From positions 55,812,336 through 55,876,335 of the forward strand of contig NC_081183.1 in assembly GCF_029867415.1 (NCBI RefSeq): a stretch of DNA of 64,000 nt, written 5' to 3'. Positions 57,867 to 64,000 of this stretch are shown one piece after another. Every line of letters begins with the position of its first letter. Positions within the stretch are counted from its first letter, which is position 1. The notes below the pieces were generated by a model. The model made no database searches. It saw nothing but the letters and a program-made list of their open reading frames with translations, and had not been told where the DNA came from. The position numbers and the translations under genes were made by a program. This stretch comes from Vicia villosa (lineage: Eukaryota; Streptophyta; Magnoliopsida; Fabales; Fabaceae).

Positions 57867-58860
57867 ATGGCTGGAAGAGGTGGAAGGAATGATGATGCTA
57901 TTACCGAGGCTCTAGGTATGATTGCTGGTGTGCTGGGAGGGAATGCCAATAGAGCTGGGATTGGTGCTAACAGACAATCGGGGGGATTTCAAAGGAACAA
58001 TACTCCGTTGTTCAAAGGAACTCACGATCCTGAAGGTGCTAAGAAATGGTTGAAGGAAATTGAAAGTATCTTCTGAGTGATAGATTGTGCGGAGAATCTG
58101 AAGGTGAGGTATGTTACTCATATGTTAGGCGAGGAAGCTGATGACTGGTGGGTTGCTTCTAAGGATGAATTAGATGCTGATGGTGGAGCAATCACGTGGG
58201 TTGTGTTCAGACGAGAATTTTTGAGGAAGTACTTTCCTGAAGATGTTCGAGGAAGAAAAAAGATTGAATTCTTAGAGCTTAAGTAGGGTAGTATGACGGT
58301 GCCTGAGTATGCTTCCAAATTTGTTGAGCTGGCAAAGTACTATACTCACTACAACAATGATGAGGCTAGTGAATTCTCAAAGTGTATCAAGTTTGAGAAT
58401 GGTCTCCGTGATGAAATCAAACAAGGTATTAGATATAAGAGGATACGTCGATTTACTGACTTGGTGGATTGCAGTCGGATCTTTGAAGAAGATAACATAA
58501 AGCTGAAGTCATCTCACTCTCGCGAGTTGGTTGACAAGAAAGGAAAGAAGCCTATGAATCGAGGTAAACCGTATGGCATAGGTAATCCGAAAGCTGGTGG
58601 TTGGAAGAAGCCTAGTGGGGGAGACTCTAGTGCTCCTGTTAGGTGCTATAAGTACGGTGAACCTGGACATCGCATCCATGAATGCAAGAGCGAAGAGAAG
58701 AAATGCTACAGGTGTGGTAAAGCGGGTCATGTTGTTGTTGATTGAAAGGGGAAGACTGTGACTTGCTATAACTGCGGGGAAGAAGGTCACATTAGTCCAT
58801 AGTGTCCTAAGCCAAGGAAGAATCAAGCTGGTGGTAAAGTTTTTTCCTTATTTGGTTTCG
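57867..58860 (+). pseudogene. Tekay gag with zinc knuckles
   Basis: ATG 57867 (MAGRGGRNDD). One frame continues across a TGA at 58074, a TAG near 58283, a TGA near 58743 and a TAG near 58799. The capsid region has FKGTHDPEGAKKWLKEIE and WVVFRREFLRKYFPE. Three CCHC-like knuckles follow (CYKYGEPGHRIHEC, CYRCGKAGHVVVD, CYNCGEEGH), of which the second has lost its last Cys to the stop. Two stops are readable as C-to-T changes of CGA and CAG codons. Confidence 0.88.
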
Positions 58861-61559
58861 AGACTACTCCTGAGGATCGATTGATTAGAGGTACGTGTTT
58901 TATCCATGGCACACCTTTAATTGCAATTATAGATACTGGAGCGACTCATTCGTTCATCTCTTTGGATTGCGCTAAAAGATTGAATTTAAATATCTAATAT
59001 TAATGGAAGTATGGTTATTGACACTCATGCGTCGGGTTCAGTGACTACTTCATCTGCTTGTTTGAATTGTCCGATTGATATTTCTGGTAGAGAATTTGGA
59101 ATGGACTTAGTGTGACTTCCGCTAGAACAACTTGATGTCATCCTGGGAATGAAATGGTTGGAATTCAACCTGGTTCATATTAATTATTTTACGAAGACAG
59201 TTATCTTTCTTGAAGCTGTCAGTGTTAAAGATTTGGCAATGACTGCTAGACAGATGGAAGAGGTGGTTAAAGACGGGGTTGTTGTGTTTATGTTGTTTGC
59301 ATCAATGGAAGTGAAAGGAAAATCGGTGAGCAACGATTTTACAGTAATATGTGATTTTCCAGAAGTTTTTCCAGAAGATGTGAGAGAGTTGTCACCTAAG
59401 AGAGAAGTGGAATTTTCTATTGAGTTGATTCCTGGAACTAGTCCTTTGTCGATGACGCCTTATCGTATGTCGGAATTAGAGTTGGCTGAATTGAAGAGTC
59501 AATTAGAAGAGTTGCTGGAGAATGAATTCATTCGTCCTAGTGTTTTGCCGTGGGGTGCGCCGGTGTTGTTGGTAAAGAAGAAAGAAGGTTCGATGAGATT
59601 ATGTGTGGATTATAGACAGTTGATTAAAGTTACTATGAAGAATCGGTATCCGTTGTCGAGGATTGATGATTGAATGGATCAACTGGTTGGAGCATGAGTA
59701 TTTAGTATAATTCATCTGAGGTCTAGGTATCATCAAATTCGTGTAAAAGCGGACGATATTCAGAAGACTCCATTCAGAACAAGGTATGGTCATTACGAAT
59801 ATACAATGATTCCGTTTGGAGTAACTAATGCACCTGGTGTTTTCATGGAGTATATGAATAGGATCTTTCATACTTATCTTGATAAGTTCATTGTGGTATT
59901 TATAGATGACATTCTGATATATTCCAAGAGTGAGGAAGAGCATCCAGAACACCTTAGAGTTGTATTGGAATTGTTGAAAGAGAAGAAACTTTATGCGAAG
60001 TTGTCAAAGTGTGAATTCTGGTTAAGTGATGTAAGTTCTCTTGGTCACGTGATTTCCTAGAATGGTATTACTGTAGATCCTACGAAGGTAGAAGCGGTAT
60101 CTCAGCGGGAAGCTCCAAAGTCTGTTTCAGAGATTCGTAGTTTTCTTGGTCTTGCAAGTTACTACAGAAAGTTTATCGAATGATTTTCAAAGTTAGCATT
60201 GTCGTTAACTAAGTTGTCTAGGAAGGGTCAAGCATTCATTTGGGATTTGAAGTGTGAAGAAGGATTCCAAGAGTTAAAGAGGAGGTTGACTAGTGCTCTT
60301 ATTCTGATTTTTCCAAATCCGATGAAATCTTTTGTAGTATATTGTGATGCTTCGTTGATGGGTTTAGGTGGTGTATTAATGCAGAATCAACAGGTAGTGG
60401 CTTATGCTTCAAGACAACTTAAAGTTCATGAAAGGAATTATTCGACTCATGATTTAGAGTTAGCAGCTGCGGTATTTATGCTTAAGTTATGGAGACATTA
60501 TCTGTATGGTTCAAGATTTGAAGTGTTAAGTGATCACAGGAGTCTGAAGTACCTCTTTGATCAGAAAGAGCTCAATATGAGGCAAAGAAGATGGTTAGAA
60601 TTTCTTAAGGATTATAACTTTGGTTTGAATTACCATCCGGGTAAGGCAAACATCGTTGCTGATGCATTGATCATAAAGTCCTTACATATGTCTATGCTAA
60701 TGGTGCGAGAATTAGATTTAATTGAACAATTCATAGATTTGAGTTTGGTACGTGAAGGTACTCCTAATAGTATTAAATTGGGTATGCTAAGCTAACAAGT
60801 GGTATTCTAGATGAGATTAGAGCGGGGTCAGGAAACTGATATTGAGTTAGTTGATAGGTTGACGTTGATTAACCAAGGCAAATGAGGTGATTTCATAGTT
60901 AAAAGAGAATGGTGTTATGAGGTTTGGTGATCGTGTTTGTGTTCCTGATTTTGTTGAGCTTAAGAAGAGTATTCTTGAAGAAGGACATCGTAGTGGGTTG
61001 AGTATTCACCCTGGTGCTACCAAGATGTATCATGATTTGAAAAAGTTGTTCTGGTGGCCTGGAATGAAGGAGATTTTCCGAGTTTGTTTATTCTTATTTG
61101 ACTTGCGAGAAGTCGAAGATTGAGCATCAGAACTCGTATGGAATTATGAAATCGTTGTTTATTCCTGAATGGAAGTGCGAAAGCATATCGATGGATTTTA
61201 TTTCTGGTTTTCCGAGGATAATTAAGAAATGTGAAGCTATTTGGTTTATTGTGGACAGATTGACGAAGTCTGCTCATTTTATACCAATGAGAATGGACTA
61301 TCCGATGGAAAAGTTAGCTCAATTGTATATTGAGAAGATAGTGAGTCTACACGGTATACCTTCGAGTATTGTGTCAGATAGAGACCCAAGATTTACATCT
61401 AGATTCTTGGAAGGTTTGCAGAAAGCTTTGGGTACTAAGTTGAGATTGAGTTCTGCTTATCATCCGCAGATTGATGGTCAGACAAAGAGGACAATTCCGT
61501 CATTGGAAGATCTATTGCGTGCTTGTGTGTTAGAGAAAGGTGGTGTTTGGGATAGTTAT
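58861..61559 (+). pseudogene. Tekay pol: protease, RT, RNase H, partial integrase
   Basis: Protease with IDTGATHSFIS near 58930. RT has [19 protein letters not shown] (CVDYRQL) and [16 protein letters not shown], and the active-site YxDD motif is [10 protein letters not shown] near 59900. RNase H includes [15 protein letters not shown] and [15 protein letters not shown]. The integrase starts with LEEGHRSGLSIHPGATKMY and reaches the core (FISGFPR, IVSDRDPRFTSRF, SAYHPQIDGQT). It is cut at 61559 after GGVWDS. At least ten stops or frame changes are present. Confidence 0.9.
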
Positions 61560-62767
61560 TGTTAGTGCTTTTATTGGCTGATTGGCATCTATGTTTGGCT
61601 AAAACATAATAGCATCAAAACATAACTTGTATGTGAATCTTGCAATTATAAAAAGAACAAAACAGGTACAAGCAAGATGTTAGATGGAATGTCATGTCAT
61701 CGCGCCTGCAGAACTGGAAGGAAGATTTAGTTTGTTACTCAATAGATACAGAATATTCGTGGAATATTTTGTAATCCTATATGGTGCATATTTAAAGGTC
61801 AAGAGAATATTTGAAGAATCAGATCAGAAGATTGAAGATTCAGGAAGAATCAGATCAGAAGATTGAAGATTCAACAGTTTCTAATTTAGGAGATAAACTA
61901 GGAAACTCATGACTAAAATACCTTAATTGTAGCAGAAGATTTCTGCATATTTGTAACAACAAGGAGTGCCACGATATGTAAGCCCAAGTCCAATTGGGAT
62001 CAGGTTATAAATAGAAATCTTTGTAACCTTGTTTTATATAGAAAACCTTGTTTAGAAACGATGTAGTCTTTAGGGATTCTATAGGTAGACCACCCAGGTT
62101 GTGGGATGGCTGCCATGTACTTCTCGAAACCTGTAGGTAAGAGAAGTGATTGTTCTCACTCGAAACCTGTAGGTAAGAGTTGAGTATTGTAATCTTGATT
62201 GAAGTTGTGAAGCAAGATCAAGTTATTGTTCATTATTAATTGTGTAAATAGCTGTTGCAGGGTTGTAACAGTTAGGTATCACTAGGGAGTAAGCATAGAT
62301 TCTCTTGTCTTAGATGGATGTCTGAGATAAAGGTTGCATTGGGTAGTGACTAGGTAAACCAGAGGTTGTTTATCTGTAAACTTGAGGTTGTTTACATAAA
62401 ATAGTATTACTGATAGTGAAATCTTCTTCCTGGTTTGGTAGCCCCCAGAGTAGGTAGTTAGACTGAACTGGGTTAGCAATTAACTGTGTTATTTATCTTC
62501 TGCATTGTCTTGTTTGTTCAGTCATGAATGTTATGACATCGTGTATAACATCAGGTTCAGAAGTGTTAGCTGTTCCTGTACATAACCATGTAATCTTCAC
62601 AATCTGGTTATGTAGACTGAACATATGTGATCCCAGGTCTCAATGACTCCTTCTTAGGAGTAATCAAAAGTTAGGGGATCTTTCTATTCTGCCTCTGCTA
62701 CATTAATAACAGATCATATGTCTTGACATCGTGAATGACATTCTGAGTCTGTCATACCGGAATTTCA
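61560..62767 (+). repeat. 5' LTR of a Ty1/copia-type element
   Basis: 1,208 bp, starting TGTTAGTGCTTTTATTGG and ending GGAATTTCA. The Met-tRNA primer site TTGGTATCAGAGC follows (62769-62781). It has a 31-bp tandem duplication (61813-61873) and a 21-bp direct repeat CTCGAAACCTGTAGGTAAGAG (62123-62143 and 62159-62179). Five bases GTTAT precede it (candidate TSD). Confidence 0.83.
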
Positions 62768-62781
62768 ATTGGTATCAGAGC

Positions 62782-64000
62782 AGGCATCCTGTCTGTTTCT
62801 GGATGAGATCCATAAGGGATATATTCTGGTTGTGGTAAAGGTAGAAGAGTGTTTGAACAAGGAATGTTCATATTGTATGGTCCCTTGAAGTGGAGGATGG
62901 ACCTATATGTGGAAGATTAGACCAACCTGACCTAGAACTGTGTTACTGGAACAAGGAGTACTAAATCCAAAGACTTCATGCGGGAGTGAAGAATTTGAAT
63001 TTCAGAACTAACTCGACCAGTACCTATGGACAGAGAAAAATCGCATCAAAACCTTCAAGCGGGAGTGAAGATAGTGATAAGGTAACCTTTGTATTTATGT
63101 AAGCTTATTAGGTCAGGATATTGGTTAGGCCTAGTCTATTGCTTGGTGCAGAAGCAAGCATTGTGCAAGATTGAGCAACAGTCAATCTGTAGTTGTCATG
63201 CTTACAACTAACACTTAAAGTAAGCATTGTGTGAGTTCTCTTGAGGTATGACTATTTTCCACTGCATAGTCTCTGAGAAACCCTAGGGTTATTTATATTC
63301 AACAGAATGTATGGCAGATATTGACAGCTATAATTACAGTGTCAAAGATACTTGAGTAATCTCTCAAGTACACTCATAATGGCATGGTTTATTAAATCTG
63401 ATGAATGTCAACTAATCAATGATATTCATAATCATCTACAAGTGTGTACGTTGAAAATTTCAATGCAGAAGTGTTCCTAGAAGGAGGAACAGATGTCATA
63501 CCAGATGTTGGGACATTAGAACTGGTATGCAGCTACCAGCTGAAGAACAGATGTTCTGGTGCTAAACTAATGGTGTGTGAGAACATTGGTTTGGAACCTA
63601 CTCCTGGTCTGGAAGAGGAGACATCTGGCTATAAGTTAATCAGGACACGATTAACATGTGCTTATACTCAAAATCAGTTAGAAGTAAAAGCTCAGTGCCA
63701 GAAGAAAACTCATGAAGGTATTCCTTTATGATCCTTTGTGATTAATTTAAGAAGAGCTTACATCTGGTATTTTCCTTTGACTCAATGGAACCAGATATGT
63801 GTTTTGTCATTCATAACTATAGAGAAGTTGTTGGAGCTGAATATTGTGTCTCTACCACAGTGAAATATGGTCAAGAATGTGTACTACCCTAGTTGTTATC
63901 CAGAAAGGGTAGTGTTGTTTTAAATCAAGGAAGTCAGATGAATCTGACTAATTCAATGTCATGTTATAACTAAGTCTGTTCCAGAAACCTAAATGAGGGA
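62782..64000 (+). other. Interior of the copia-type element
   Basis: No clear gene. The 95-codon ORF at 63444-63731 has an acidic N-terminus and could be a remnant of a leader or non-canonical ORF; this is not supported further. Confidence 0.35.

Larger units (their letters stand above)
55767..61559 (+). mobile_element. Tekay-type (Del) Ty3/gypsy element, truncated by a copia insertion
   Basis: LTR, primer site, gag and pol through most of the integrase are on the + strand. It is interrupted at 61560 by the LTR of a copia-type element; the rest, including any chromodomain, must lie beyond the window. It sits in Athila sequence at 55767 (preceding five bases TTGGT, candidate TSD). Confidence 0.88.
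61560..64000 (+). mobile_element. Copia-type LTR element, 5' part, running off the window
   Basis: The LTR and primer site are followed by about 1.2 kb of interior with no recognisable gag. The only longer ORF (63444-63731, 95 codons) matches no family I know. The element is inserted in the Tekay integrase. The superfamily is inferred from LTR form and primer site, because no coding domain is visible. Confidence 0.7.

Noticed and set aside
63444..63731. 95-codon ORF as copia gag
   Set aside because: No zinc knuckle or gag motif is visible and no similarity is recognised.

Overview
This is a transposon-packed stretch of plant nuclear DNA, most likely from a legume and probably the pea/vetch tribe (Fabeae). 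The evidence is AT-rich sequence, spliced genes with plant-type introns, an IMPL1-type chloroplast phosphatase gene, and many nested retrotransposons of types common in legumes (Ogre-like long LTR, Athila, Tekay, Tat, and SIRE-like and Tork-like copia). The species assignment is inference. No rRNA, tRNA or CRISPR feature was seen.

Only two host genes look intact. At the left edge (389-3641, + strand) are the last six exons of a DUF676 putative serine esterase/lipase; its catalytic N-terminal half lies outside the window. At 14940-21235 (- strand) is a complete ten-exon IMPL1-like inositol monophosphatase gene encoding 351 residues. All its exon phases close, and its long introns hold several small transposons.

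Between the two genes is a three-layer nest. An old LINE remnant (4330-5104 and 13141-13500) is split by an 8,036-bp Mutator-like TIR element (5105-13140, 9-bp target duplication AAGATTTTA). That element in turn carries a nearly full-length younger LINE (5348-11440, 16-bp target duplication, ORF1 and ORF2 both damaged). Satellites, a TRIM and a small MULE-type MITE follow.

From 21440 to 38533 come a MULE transposase fragment, a 770-bp hAT-type element with an 8-bp target duplication, a Tork-like Ty1/copia element (22781-27707, two 447-bp LTRs, TSD CATAG), and a degenerate plant-mobile-domain (MAIN-like) gene. The intron of that gene holds a 7.7-kb non-autonomous SIRE-like LTR element (28780-36491, two 2,116-bp LTRs, TSD TTGTC) carrying two related ORFs.

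From 38534 on lies a truncated Ty3/gypsy Tat-type element (LTR, gag, protease, partial RT on +), followed by a multi-exon gene on the opposite strand (47515-44591). Next is an Athila element on the - strand (48161-55766), interrupted by a 456-bp hAT MITE and by a 3.7-kb Ogre-like solo LTR. Abutting it is a Tekay-type element (+, 55767-61559), cut by another copia-type element whose 5' LTR and PBS are visible (61560-62781) and which runs off the window. Nearly all transposon genes carry stops and frameshifts, many readable as C-to-T changes of the kind expected from methylated, silenced DNA.
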